Source: Salinigranum halophilum (GTDB lineage Archaea; Halobacteriota; Halobacteria; Halobacteriales; Haloferacaceae). Taken from it: DNA of 64,000 bases. Shown here one piece after another: positions 1-7,722 of this stretch (positions are counted from its first letter, which is position 1; each line of letters opens with the position of its first letter). The stretch covers positions 582,975 to 646,974 of the forward strand of contig NZ_SSNL01000005.1 of assembly GCF_007004735.1 (NCBI RefSeq), read 5' to 3'. The position numbers and the translations under genes were made by a program. A model generated the notes under the pieces. That model searched no databases. It saw nothing but the letters and a program-made list of their open reading frames with translations, and was not told where the DNA came from.

Positions 1-522
1 GTTCGTCACCTTGTCGAGGTCCTGCGTCTGGAGCAGGAGTTCCTCCAGCCGGTCTTTCGCCGCCCCCGTGATGGACCCGGAGTACGAGAGTTCGCGCTCG
101 AGTTCTCGGCGGGCGCAGTCGGGACAGACGTGGTCGCGGTCGGCTTTGATGGCGGTGTCCGCCGTGATTGGCGAGTACCGCCCGTTCGACGCACAGTACC
201 GGCAGGTCCGGACCGTCAGCGCCTCCAGTTGATAGCCGTCGAGCATCTCTTTCAGCCGGTCTCGTGCGCCGGCGGACGTCTGCTGAGAGATGCGGATTCG
301 AGACGCACGCCGGGCGAGTTCGACGAACTGCTGGGGGTCGCGCGGTTCCTCCGACGAACCACGCTTGATGCGGAACTTCGCGGGACGCGGGCCTGCGGAG
401 GTCTCTTTCAACTCGAGAATCGCCCGGAACACCCGCTTGCCGTCGCGCTGGACCACCACGAGGAAGTTCTCGCCTCGCTCGTGGAGGAACAGCGTGTCGA
501 CCTGCCCGACCTGCTGTGACAC
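1..522 (-). CDS. Helicase-like protein with zinc-binding motif, N-terminal part (partial)
   Basis: The reading frame enters from the left edge and begins at a GTG at 522, giving 174 residues with no stop inside the window. The start MSQQVGQVDTLFLHERG is followed by a beta-rich stretch and, near residues 115-145, two Cys pairs (CRYC and CPDC) that look like a treble-clef or ribbon zinc site. A TATA-like GAAATACCCC lies about 25 nt upstream, so the message may be leaderless. I recall this kind of N-terminus (DUF5814) on haloarchaeal DEAD/DEAH helicases, but no helicase motif is visible in this fragment. The helicase assignment is therefore memory-based. The existence of the gene is well supported by codon pattern and promoter. 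Confidence 0.6.
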   Translation of the reverse strand, partial: MSQQVGQVDTLFLHERGENFLVVVQRDGKRVFRAILELKETSAGPRPAKFRIKRGSSEEPRDPQQFVELARRASRIRISQQTSAGARDRLKEMLDGYQLEALTVRTCRYCASNGRYSPITADTAIKADRDHVCPDCARRELERELSYSGSITGAAKDRLEELLLQTQDLDKVTN

Positions 523-632
523 GGTTTCGAGTAGGAGAACGGGGTATTTCAGCGGTTCGTCTCCGCGGCGTCAACGTCGGACGCGCGTCGAGTCCCGTCG
601 GAACCGGCCGCAGCGGCCGTCGTGCGGGCCGC

Positions 633-1022
633 TCAGTCCTCGTCGACGACGTCGATCGCGTCGTCGCCGTTGGGCACCGCACAGAGGAACGCGCCCTCCT
701 CGTCCCCGTCGTTGCGGTACCAGTGGACCGTCCCGGCGGGGATGAAGAGCGAGTCGCCCGCGCGCACCGTGACCTCCTCGTCGCCGAGGCCGACGGTGTA
801 CTCGCCCGCGAGGACGTGCTGTTCGTGTTCGACCTCGTTGGTGTGTTTCGGGACCGCCGCGCCCGGTTCGAGGGTGAACCGGCGGATTGCGAAGTGCGGC
901 GCGCCGTCGGCGTCGGAGACCAACACGCCCTTCTTCATGCCGGCAGCGGCGTCGACGTCCTCGTAGGTGACCTCGTCCGCGCGCCGGACGAGCGGTTCGG
1001 GTCCGGTCTCGGTGTGGCTCAT
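633..1022 (-). CDS. Small cupin-domain protein
   Basis: This 129-residue protein starts at MSHTETGPEP; a longer start at 1121 is possible but has low-complexity, unlikely N-terminal sequence. A single cupin_2 barrel spans roughly residues 35-115, with the metal-site motif around GAAVPKHTNEVEHEQHVLAGEY and the second cupin motif at PAGTVHWYRN. Stand-alone small cupins bind a metal and act in sugar or small-molecule chemistry or as sensors, so the substrate cannot be told. It ends in an acidic tail typical of halophile proteins. It lies upstream of, and on the same strand as, the helicase-like gene, with about 110 nt between them and a TATA-like box for the latter, so co-transcription is not required. 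Confidence 0.8.
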   Translation of the reverse strand: MSHTETGPEPLVRRADEVTYEDVDAAAGMKKGVLVSDADGAPHFAIRRFTLEPGAAVPKHTNEVEHEQHVLAGEYTVGLGDEEVTVRAGDSLFIPAGTVHWYRNDGDEEGAFLCAVPNGDDAIDVVDED

Positions 1023-1183
1023 AACCGGAGTGACGTCTCGCCCCGTGTAAGGTCTGTCGCCCGCTGCGTCGCCACGACTGCCGCGGCCGCCGTCGCCTCG
1101 GGTCAGGGATGGGGAGGACACTCACGACGTCAGTCGGGGTCACTGACACGGGATTTATGTCGTCACCAGCGGAACCCCGAGAC

Positions 1184-1621
1184 ATGTTCGAGACCATCGT
1201 CATCGCCACCGACGGCTCCGAGAGCGTCCAGCGAGCCGTCGACGTGGCGCTCGACCTCGCACGGCGCTTCGAGGCGACGGTCCACACCATCTCCATCGTC
1301 GACACCGACGAGATCGAGTCGTCGCCGGAACGCCTCCAAGACGAGATGGAACGGGCGCTGAAAGAGCAGGCCGAGGAGGCGCTGGCCGACGTCGCGGCAT
1401 CGACGGATGTCGACGTGACCACGTCCGTGCGGGTCGGACGCCCGGCGACGGAGATTCGCGAGTACGCCGAGGCCCGCGACGCGGACCTCGTCGCGATGGG
1501 CACCCGAGGACGGCACGGCGAGAACCGCTTCCTCCTCGGCAGCGTCGCCGAGCGCGTGGTGCGGACGTGTCCGATGCCGGTGCTCACGGTGCGACAGCTC
1601 GCCTCGGACGAGACGCTCTAG
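1184..1621 (+). CDS. Universal stress protein, UspA family
   Basis: The 145-residue protein begins MFETIVIATDGSE and has the USP fold throughout. The C-terminal ATP-binding signature is visible as GTRGRHGENRFLLGSVAERVVRTCPMPVL (G-2x-G-9x-G-[ST] spacing), which suggests an ATP-binding USP. Such small USPs are numerous in haloarchaea and respond to stress by unclear means. An in-frame ATG exists at 1157, but a TATA-like TTTATG at 1154-1159, about 26 nt before 1184, fits a leaderless transcript starting at 1184, so I chose the shorter start. The gene stands alone between an oppositely oriented cupin gene and the DHH gene. Confidence 0.9.
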   Translation: MFETIVIATDGSESVQRAVDVALDLARRFEATVHTISIVDTDEIESSPERLQDEMERALKEQAEEALADVAASTDVDVTTSVRVGRPATEIREYAEARDADLVAMGTRGRHGENRFLLGSVAERVVRTCPMPVLTVRQLASDETL

Positions 1622-1697
1622 ACGCACAGAGCAGACGACAGGAGCGAGCGCGAGCGCGGAAGGCCACCCTTTTGCGCGGGCGGGCACAGAACGCGGT

Positions 1698-2939
1698 ATG
1701 GACGACAGCCTCATCGACACCGACGCGCTCTCGCTGTCACGGAAATCTCGCCTCCCCGGCAAGGGATTCTTCTACCCGGATTCGCTGGACGAGGAGTACG
1801 CCGACGAACGGACCCGCGAGGCGGTCGAAGGCGCGGACGCGGTCATCGTCGCCGACGCGGACGCCGACGGCCTCGGTTCGGTCGCCCTCATCAGGGAAGC
1901 ACGAGACGCCGCACTCGACGTGGCTCCGTTCGAGACGGACCTCGCGGCCAGAGTCCGCGACGAGGACGACCCCGTACCGGACGCCGCGGAGGAAGCCGAA
2001 GAGACCGAGGCCGCGGAGGAAGCCGAGGAGTCGCCCGTCGCGCTGGTCGCGGCGGGACCACACTCGCTCGGCGAGGCACTCGACCGCGTCGCGGCGTACC
2101 TCGAACCGGGCGCTGACGTCTACGTCTGTGACCTCTGTCCCGACAGCACCGAAGCCGTCGCGGCGGCGCTCGAGTCGCTCGCGTCGCCCGCGGCGAGCGT
2201 GCGGTGGTTCGACCACCACCAGTGGGACGACGAGGTCGCAGCAGCGGTGCGGGAGGCGGGCGTCGACCTCGTCGTCGGCGACTCCGAGGAGGAGTGTACG
2301 ACGGACGTGGCGCTCCGCTCGCTCGACTACGACTTCGACGAGCGCTTCACCGAACTCGCCCGCGTGACGCGCGACCACGACCTCTGGCTGAACGAGGACC
2401 CGCGGAGCAAGGACCTCGCGGACTACGCGTACTGGAGTTCGCCCGAGGAGTACGTCGCCGTCGTCGGGGCGTACGGCGCGGACCTCCCCGGGGCCGTCAC
2501 CGAGTACATCGACTACCGCCGGGTGGAGAAAGAACACCTCATCGAGCGCGCGGTCGACCGCGCGGAGTTCACACAGGTCGGCGAGTGGACCGTCGGCGTC
2601 ACCTACGGCCGGTGTTCGCAGAACGAGGTCGCCGACGCGCTCCGCGAACAGGGCGCGGACGCGTCCGTGGTGGTGAAGCCAGCGGGGAGCGCCTCGCTCC
2701 GCGGCTCGGAGACGTTCGAGCGGTGTCACGAGGTCGCCGGACTGGTCAACGGCGGCGGGCACCCCAAAGCCGCGGGGTGTAAGCCCGACATCTACGACGA
2801 CATGCTCGACTACGCCCACCACTGGACCACCGAGGGGGCGACGACGAAGCGCGTCATCCTCGCGGCGTTCGAGCGGGTGGCCGAGCAGACCAAAGCCGAG
2901 GCGGAGGCCGACGACGAAGGAGTCGACACCGAACGGTAA
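1698..2939 (+). CDS. DHH-family phosphoesterase (RecJ/NrnA-like)
   Basis: The 413-residue protein has the two-domain DHH-DHHA1 layout. Motif I is visible at ADADADGLGS near residue 52, the DHH signature as WFDHHQWDD near residue 170, and the C-terminal DHHA1 substrate-binding motif as GGGHPKAAG near residue 353. These Asp/His residues bind two Mn ions in the family. Members cleave phosphodiesters in single-stranded DNA, nanoRNA or cyclic dinucleotides; which applies here cannot be decided, although archaeal members of this size are usually called RecJ-like exonucleases. An acidic, low-complexity insertion (residues 95-115, Glu/Ala-rich) is a halophile-type linker. A TTTTG box about 25 nt upstream supports the ATG at 1698. 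Confidence 0.85.
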   Translation: MDDSLIDTDALSLSRKSRLPGKGFFYPDSLDEEYADERTREAVEGADAVIVADADADGLGSVALIREARDAALDVAPFETDLAARVRDEDDPVPDAAEEAEETEAAEEAEESPVALVAAGPHSLGEALDRVAAYLEPGADVYVCDLCPDSTEAVAAALESLASPAASVRWFDHHQWDDEVAAAVREAGVDLVVGDSEEECTTDVALRSLDYDFDERFTELARVTRDHDLWLNEDPRSKDLADYAYWSSPEEYVAVVGAYGADLPGAVTEYIDYRRVEKEHLIERAVDRAEFTQVGEWTVGVTYGRCSQNEVADALREQGADASVVVKPAGSASLRGSETFERCHEVAGLVNGGGHPKAAGCKPDIYDDMLDYAHHWTTEGATTKRVILAAFERVAEQTKAEAEADDEGVDTER

Positions 2940-3257
2940 GGGGTCAGACTGCGGCGGTCGCGCCGAGGCAGTCGCTCAGGGCACAAAGAGCCGGGGGGAC
3001 GGGTCGCGGGGGACGACCCGGAAACCACGGGAGCGTGTGACAGCCCGCGACCCCGAAGGCATCGGTGGCTCCCCCCGCCTCCGTAATGAGCTTTCTGCCC
3101 GTGTCTGACGGGTGGCGTTCGAACGGCTGACGGAGCGAGACCGAACGAGGGGGCAAGAGTGACAGACTGCGCGCAGGTCGGAGTGTCGTCGTAAAAACAG
3201 AGTGTACGCTGGCGCAGAGTATCGTCGCCCGCGCAGTGACCCGAACGCCGTGAGCGG
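2940..3257. other. 318-bp intergenic stretch between convergent genes
   Basis: I see no convincing gene. A 111-codon minus-strand frame crosses it but has arginine-rich, shadow-like composition. The stretch holds a 7-bp perfect stem, CGGGTCG at 3000-3006 and CGACCCG at 3014-3020 with a 7-nt loop, placed 60 nt after the stop of the DHH gene. It could end that transcript. A short AT run (GTCGTAAAAACAGAG near 3190) has no start codon at the expected distance. Confidence 0.4.
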
Positions 3258-3671
3258 TTACTCGTCGCCGACGACCCACCGGTCGGAGAAGGCCGTCCCC
3301 GCCGACGAGTACGCGTAGGCGTGGATGACGTCGCCGTCGGCGTAGAGACCGCCCACCTCCTCGTTCTGTGCCTCCGCGAAGGCGAAGACGAACTGGACGT
3401 CACCGCCGTCGGGCGCGTCTCCGCCGCCGAGGTCGCGGTCGATTCGACCGTCGGCGTCCATCGCCTCCTTGGCGAACTGCATCGCGTCCATCCCTGTTCC
3501 CGAGGCGAACAGTTTGCGGCCCTTCTCCCCGTCGACGACGAGGACGACACCGTCGTCGACCTCCTCACCGTAGTTCGCGATTTTGCCTTCGCTGTCGAGA
3601 TACTCGTGGGTGAGAAAGAGGGCGACGTCGTCGAGTCGCTCGCCCGCGAGGAACTCGTCGAGTTTGCTCAT
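3258..3671 (-). CDS. Conserved haloarchaeal protein (DUF5807-like)
   Basis: The 137-residue protein begins MSKLDEFLAGERLDDVALFL; an upstream start at 3698 would add nine residues that look non-coding. The sequence is acidic and regular, with phrases such as DDGVVLVVDGEKGRKLFA and FVFAFAEAQNEEVGGLYADGD that I associate from memory with the halophile-specific family DUF5807. No catalytic motif, signal peptide or membrane segment is visible, so a cytosolic protein is likely. The function is unknown. It is followed downstream by the hairpin-containing gap and preceded by the small DUF7112-like gene on the same strand, but 63 nt separate the two. Confidence 0.75.
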   Translation of the reverse strand: MSKLDEFLAGERLDDVALFLTHEYLDSEGKIANYGEEVDDGVVLVVDGEKGRKLFASGTGMDAMQFAKEAMDADGRIDRDLGGGDAPDGGDVQFVFAFAEAQNEEVGGLYADGDVIHAYAYSSAGTAFSDRWVVGDE

Positions 3672-3734
3672 ACGTCTCGAGAGGAGAGACGGGTACAAAA
3701 GCCCGTCACACCGGAGACGAGCGGGCCGGCGGGG

Positions 3735-4178
3735 TCAGTCCCCGCCGGTGTCGCCGCTGCCGAGCGATTCGGCGATGTCGCTGAGCGAGTCGCGCGGGGG
3801 TTCCGTCGCGGAGTAGACCGCGCGGCCACCCGGCACCCGGACGCCGTACAGAGTTCCGGCGACGACCTCGTCGACCTCGACGGCGTCACCGGGGCTTCTC
3901 CCGACCGCCTCGGCCCACTCGACGAGGCGGTTCTCGCCGTCGCGTTCGCGGGCCATCCGTCGGTTGTCGTGCGCGCTGCGGACGACGAGCCCCGAGGAGT
4001 CGCGCGTGACGACGGCGTGGCGCTCGTCGCCGTCGAGGACGAGCCTGACGACGTCGCCCTCGTCGACGGAGACCGCCTCCGGCAGCCGAAGACACGGTCT
4101 GCGGGTGCCGCCACTCCGCTCGAGTTTCGCACGGGAGGTCGTAACCGAGGGGTGGTCGCTGGGAACGCGCTCTGGCAC
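3735..4178 (-). CDS. Conserved haloarchaeal protein (DUF7112-like)
   Basis: I chose a GTG start at 4178, only four bases after the stop of the S6e gene, which gives 147 residues; the longer ATG start at 4217 would overlap S6e by 35 bases. The protein has a beta-rich pattern with the phrases GDVVRLVLDGDERHAVV, DNRRMARERDGENRLVEW and GTLYGVRVPGGRAVYSATE. I recall these from a halophile-only family (DUF7112). No enzymatic motif is seen. Tight spacing means it is probably co-translated with ribosomal protein S6e, so a role linked to translation is possible but not shown. Confidence 0.75.
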   Translation of the reverse strand: MPERVPSDHPSVTTSRAKLERSGGTRRPCLRLPEAVSVDEGDVVRLVLDGDERHAVVTRDSSGLVVRSAHDNRRMARERDGENRLVEWAEAVGRSPGDAVEVDEVVAGTLYGVRVPGGRAVYSATEPPRDSLSDIAESLGSGDTGGD

Positions 4179-4182
4179 GCGC

Positions 4183-4587
4183 TTACTCGTCGTCTTCGGC
4201 TTCGTCGTCGGCCGCACCGAACGCGGCGGCGACGTCGCCGGACCCGGAGACGACCTTCACGTTGATCTGGACCGTCTCGTCGGAGACCTGTCGGCCGCGG
4301 ACGGTGATGCGCTTGCGCTCGCCGTCACGGCCGGCCTTGTGGCCGACGCCGCCGGTCGAGAGGATCTCCTTCAGGTTGGGTCCGGAGACGTCCGCGCGCA
4401 TCGGACGGCCGGCGGCGTCGGAGCCGCCGGTCAGTTCGAGCGTGAAGCCGTCGAGGCCGACGGCGCTGCCGTCGACCTCGTCGCCGAGGTCGCGCCCGAG
4501 GAAGCGGTTCGCGTCCTGTCCCGATACCTCTGTCTGGTAGGTCGCGCCGGAGTCGGGGTCCGCGACGACCACCTGAAAGTCTGCCAT
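4183..4587 (-). CDS. rps6e: Ribosomal protein S6e
   Basis: The 134-residue protein matches the archaeal S6e core: [14 protein letters not shown] at the start, [13 protein letters not shown], and the family hallmark [16 protein letters not shown] followed by [21 protein letters not shown]. It is a small-subunit ribosomal protein of archaea and eukaryotes. It lacks the long basic C-terminal tail of eukaryotic RPS6 and instead ends in an acidic tail (DDEAEDDE), as expected of halophiles. A TATA-like AT run lies about 27 nt upstream on the minus strand, so a leaderless mRNA is likely. The DUF7112-like gene follows almost directly. Confidence 0.95.
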   Translation of the reverse strand: MADFQVVVADPDSGATYQTEVSGQDANRFLGRDLGDEVDGSAVGLDGFTLELTGGSDAAGRPMRADVSGPNLKEILSTGGVGHKAGRDGERKRITVRGRQVSDETVQINVKVVSGSGDVAAAFGAADDEAEDDE

Positions 4588-4607
4588 GCCTGCGACTAAC
4601 CCCGCCG

Positions 4608-4617
4608 CCGATAAAAA
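4608..4617 (-). promoter_or_regulatory. TATA-like box of rps6e
   Basis: Read on the minus strand, the sequence CTTTTTATCG lies 21-30 nt upstream of the S6e ATG at 4587. That spacing is right for an archaeal TATA box serving a leaderless transcript. Confidence 0.55.
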
Positions 4618-4695
4618 GCGCGTCGAAACGGCGGGCGACCGTGGGCCGCGGTGGCACGTCTCTGAGACCGACGCGTACGGTTGTTACCGAAAACA

Positions 4696-4711
4696 CATAT
4701 CAACAGATATG
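4696..4711. promoter_or_regulatory. Inverted repeat CATATC-N4-GATATG in an AT-rich patch
   Basis: CATATC and GATATG form a perfect dyad with a 4-nt spacer inside the only AT-rich patch of the 260-bp gap between divergent rps6e and the phosphoribosyltransferase gene. It could be part of the promoter or an operator for the plus-strand gene 137 nt downstream. The distance makes the target uncertain. Confidence 0.3.
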
Positions 4712-4847
4712 ATTATATCGTCATCGAACGAACAGAGGGCGTGAACCGTTTCGCCCCCTCTCGACAGACCACCCCTCGTCTCACCACCGCAGCGAACCCC
4801 GAAGCAGACCGTGGATTCGAGAGCCTCGAATCGGGCGGAGGCGGACC

Positions 4848-5819
4848 GTGAACTACCGGAGTGTCGCGGACCTGAACGACGACATCAAGCGGTGGGCACC
4901 GACGCTGCCGGAGTTGGACCTCGTCGTCGGTGTCCCCCGAAGCGGGCTCTTGGCCGGGACCATCCTCGCGCTCCACCGTAACGTCCCGTTAGCCGACCTC
5001 GACGGCTTCCTGGAGTCGCGGGCGTTCGCGACGGGCGAGCGGTTCGAGGGCGACGCCGACGCACAGCCCGAACGGGTGTTGGTCCTCGACGACAGCGTCC
5101 TGACCGGCTCTGCGATGACCGCGGCGCGCGAACGCGTCACCGCAGCGTCGCTCCCCGAAGACGTCGAGGTGCTCTTCGGCGCGGTCTACGTCAGCCCCGA
5201 GGGCCGTGACCTCGTCGACACCTACGCGGACGTCGTGAGGTTCCCGCGCGTCTTCGAGTGGAACCTGATGCACCACCCGGGCGTGGTCCCCAAGAGCTGT
5301 TTCGACCTCGACGGCGTCCTCTGTCGGGACCCGACGCCGCGGGAGAACGACGACGGCGAGCGCTATCGGGAGTTCATCGCGACGGTGGACCCGCTCGTCG
5401 TCCCCTCGAAACCGATCGGCTGGATCGTCACCGCGCGGCTGGAGAAGTACCGCGCGGAGACCGAGGCCTGGCTGGCGAGACACGGTATCGAGTACGGCGA
5501 GCTCGTCATGCTCGACCTTCCGGACAAGGAGACGCGACTACGACAGGGTAACCACGGGGAGTTCAAAGCCCGGGTGTACGGCGAGGTCGACGCGACGCTG
5601 TTCGTCGAGAGCGACCACGAGCAGGCGATGGAGATCGCCCAGCTGACCGACCGACCGGTGTACAGCGTCGAGTACAACCAGGTCATCCGACAGGACCGGC
5701 TCACCGTCGCCCGCCGCGAGAGCCAACACCACCTGCGGCGGTTCCGGACGAACCCGCTCGGCTTCGTCCGGCGGGCGAGCGCGTACCTCGTCAGCCAGGC
5801 TGGCCGGCTGGCGCCGTGA
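4848..5819 (+). CDS. Phosphoribosyltransferase - HAD-like two-domain protein
   Basis: From a GTG at 4848 this is a 323-residue protein. The first half carries phosphoribosyltransferase signatures: VVGVPRSGLLAG near residue 25 and the PRPP-loop-like VLVLDDSVLTGSAM near residue 78. From about residue 150 a second domain begins with FDLDGVLC, the aspartate motif I of HAD-type hydrolases, followed by an IGWIVTARLEKYR segment and a DATLFVESD segment that fit HAD motifs II to IV. Similar fusions occur in polysaccharide biosynthesis clusters, where the substrate is unclear. No glycan genes are nearby here. The HAD half suggests phosphate removal coupled to a PRPP-type reaction, which is inference. 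Confidence 0.75.
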   Translation: MNYRSVADLNDDIKRWAPTLPELDLVVGVPRSGLLAGTILALHRNVPLADLDGFLESRAFATGERFEGDADAQPERVLVLDDSVLTGSAMTAARERVTAASLPEDVEVLFGAVYVSPEGRDLVDTYADVVRFPRVFEWNLMHHPGVVPKSCFDLDGVLCRDPTPRENDDGERYREFIATVDPLVVPSKPIGWIVTARLEKYRAETEAWLARHGIEYGELVMLDLPDKETRLRQGNHGEFKARVYGEVDATLFVESDHEQAMEIAQLTDRPVYSVEYNQVIRQDRLTVARRESQHHLRRFRTNPLGFVRRASAYLVSQAGRLAP

Positions 5820-5989
5820 GACGCACAGAACACGGAGTGACCCCGCGAGACTCCGACTGACAGGAGCCGTCGTCACTTCGTGATGCCCACAGGAGTGGGT
5901 CTACTCTCATCTCGACCGACACCGTCCGGGAGGTGTCGCGGTGCAGCGCGCGTCGTGTACTGACAGGGGAAGAAAACGACCGGGAGGCG

Positions 5990-7108
5990 TCACTCGGCCT
6001 CGAACTCGGGTTCCCACTGGAACCGACCGTTCCGCTGGACGACCTCGCCGTCGACCTCGATACGCGAGCGCTCGCTCACGTCGGTGATCAGGTCGACGTG
6101 GACCGCGGAGTCGTTCGCCTCGTTCTCCGCCCCCTCGGGGAAGTTCGAGCGGTACGCCCGACCCAGCGCGAGGTGGACGGTGTCGCCCATCTTCTCGTCG
6201 AAGAGGATGTTGTCGGTGAACCGGTCGATGCCGCGGTTCATCCCGATACCGAGTTCGCCGAGACGCGTTGCCCCCTCGTCGGTGTCGAGGACCTCCGCGA
6301 GCACGTCCTCGTTCGTCTCGGCGGCGAAGTCGACGACGTCGCCCGCCTCGAAGGAGAGCCAGACGTCGCGCACGCGACGCCCCCGTACCGTCATCGGGAC
6401 GTCGAAGAACACCTCCCCCTCGGTGTCGAAGGGCGCGGTGAACACCTCGCCCGAGGGGAGGTTGTGCGAGTCGTACGCGACGGAGGCGGCGCTGTTGACC
6501 GCGACTCTGCCCTCGATAGACATGGTGAGGTCGGTGCTCGGCTTCGCGTCGCGGTCGGTGACGAGGCGGACCTCGCTGCCGTCGTCGAGGCGCTCTTTCA
6601 ATCGTGCCATCTCGGTCGCGAGCGACTCCCAGTCGCGGAGGATGGCGTCGTAGGCGAAGTCGCGGTACTCCTCGAAGGCCATCCCGGCCTGCTGGGCGAG
6701 CGCCCGGGTAGGGTGGACGGTCGAGACCCAGCGAGAGGCGAGTCGCGCCTCGCGGGCGGCCCTGGTGGCGCGGGCGGCGGCGGCCTGTCTGTCTCCGGAG
6801 ACGTCGGCCATCGCCGTCGTGTTCCGCGGGCCGCCCAACCGAAGCACGACGTCGGCGCGCTCGTAGAGGACGAGTTCCGCGTCGGAGGCGTCGAAGTCGC
6901 CGTCGTGGGCGAGCAGATAGGCCCGGTCGAGTTCCTCGGAGGCGTAGGTCGTGACGACGGTCGCCCCGCGTCTTCCGAGTTCGGCGCAGACGGCGACCGC
7001 GAGGTCGTGTGCGCCCTCTCCGACACTGACCACGACGTCGTCACCTCGTTCGACCCGGGCGCTCCAGTCGACGAGTGTCCGTGCGTGTTCGCGTATCCGT
7101 TCGTCCAT
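5990..7108 (-). CDS. Aminopeptidase, M29 (thermophilic metallopeptidase) family
   Basis: Starting at MDERIREHARTLVDW (7108), the protein has 372 residues, close to the family's usual length of 365-410. M29 landmarks are present: SGEVFTAPFDTEGEVFFDVP with a metal-binding Glu, and the C-terminal block LGIGMNRGIDRFTDNILFDEKMGDTVHLALG, with Glu and His ligands of the two-metal site. The family removes N-terminal residues from peptides in the cytosol. The longer start at 7144 would add a Cys-rich, unlikely extension. The gene stands alone, downstream of the CBS protein on the same strand with about 60 nt between. Confidence 0.88.
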   Translation of the reverse strand: MDERIREHARTLVDWSARVERGDDVVVSVGEGAHDLAVAVCAELGRRGATVVTTYASEELDRAYLLAHDGDFDASDAELVLYERADVVLRLGGPRNTTAMADVSGDRQAAAARATRAAREARLASRWVSTVHPTRALAQQAGMAFEEYRDFAYDAILRDWESLATEMARLKERLDDGSEVRLVTDRDAKPSTDLTMSIEGRVAVNSAASVAYDSHNLPSGEVFTAPFDTEGEVFFDVPMTVRGRRVRDVWLSFEAGDVVDFAAETNEDVLAEVLDTDEGATRLGELGIGMNRGIDRFTDNILFDEKMGDTVHLALGRAYRSNFPEGAENEANDSAVHVDLITDVSERSRIEVDGEVVQRNGRFQWEPEFEAE

Positions 7109-7165
7109 GCGACCGAGACCACACCGACAGTGAAAAACCCTCACGTGGACGCTCGCGCCTCGGCG

Positions 7166-7570
7166 TCAGTCGACCGTCGAGAACAGGGCGAAGAGCGCGC
7201 CGAACTCGTCGGCGTACGTCCGCAGGAGGTCGCGGCGGGAGACGACACCGACGAACTCGTCGCCGGCGTCGACCACGACGAGGCGTTCCGTCCCCGTCTC
7301 CCGGAAGCGCGAGAGGAGTCCCTCGCGGGAGGCGTTGTCGCGGACGGTCACGGGTGTCGAGACGAGGTCGGCGACCGGGCGGTCGGCGAGGTGGTCTGCG
7401 GTGCCGAGCGCGAGGCCGACGTCGGCCGCCGAGAGTACCCCGAGCGGGTGCTGTTCGTCGAGGACGACGACGAACGCCTCGTCGTGCGTGCGCATCGCGT
7501 CTGTCGCCTGCACGACAGTCGTGTCGGGGGCGGCCGTCAGCACGTCCGTCCGGGCGATGTCGGAGCACAT
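7166..7570 (-). CDS. CBS-domain pair protein
   Basis: The 134-residue protein starts MCSDIARTDVLTAAPD; the longer frame upstream runs through a DNA tandem repeat and is not credible. It consists of two CBS motifs (about residues 3-60 and 70-130), with the typical LGVLSAADVGLAL and FVGVVSRRDLLRTY ends. Stand-alone CBS pairs (Bateman modules) bind adenine nucleotides and regulate partners. No partner is evident; the nearest same-strand gene is the aminopeptidase downstream. Confidence 0.88.
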   Translation of the reverse strand: MCSDIARTDVLTAAPDTTVVQATDAMRTHDEAFVVVLDEQHPLGVLSAADVGLALGTADHLADRPVADLVSTPVTVRDNASREGLLSRFRETGTERLVVVDAGDEFVGVVSRRDLLRTYADEFGALFALFSTVD

Positions 7571-7604
7571 ACCCGTAGAAGGGGCCGAAGGCGGGTAAAC
7601 GTGT

Positions 7605-7650
7605 CCGGTGTCGTGGGGCGGTCGCACCCGGTGTCGTGGGGCGGTCGCAC
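7605..7650. repeat. Perfect tandem repeat, 2 x 23 bp
   Basis: Positions 7605-7627 and 7628-7650 are identical 23-bp units (each beginning CCGGTGTCGTGGGG and ending GGTCGCAC) placed head to tail. They lie between the divergent CBS gene and the 6-phosphogluconate dehydrogenase gene, about 35 bp upstream of the CBS start and 72 bp upstream of the gnd start. This is either a recent slippage duplication or a doubled protein-binding site. Confidence 0.85.
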
Positions 7651-7722
7651 ACTCCCGAGGAGCCCCGCGAAGGCGCGACCACAATCACAACCACTACCAC
7701 CTCCCCTCGCGCAGGGGCGAGT

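Noticed and set aside
2944..3279. Minus-strand 111-codon frame in the 2940-3257 gap
   Set aside because: Arg- and Pro-rich, no family resemblance, overlaps the next gene, and lacks a promoter.
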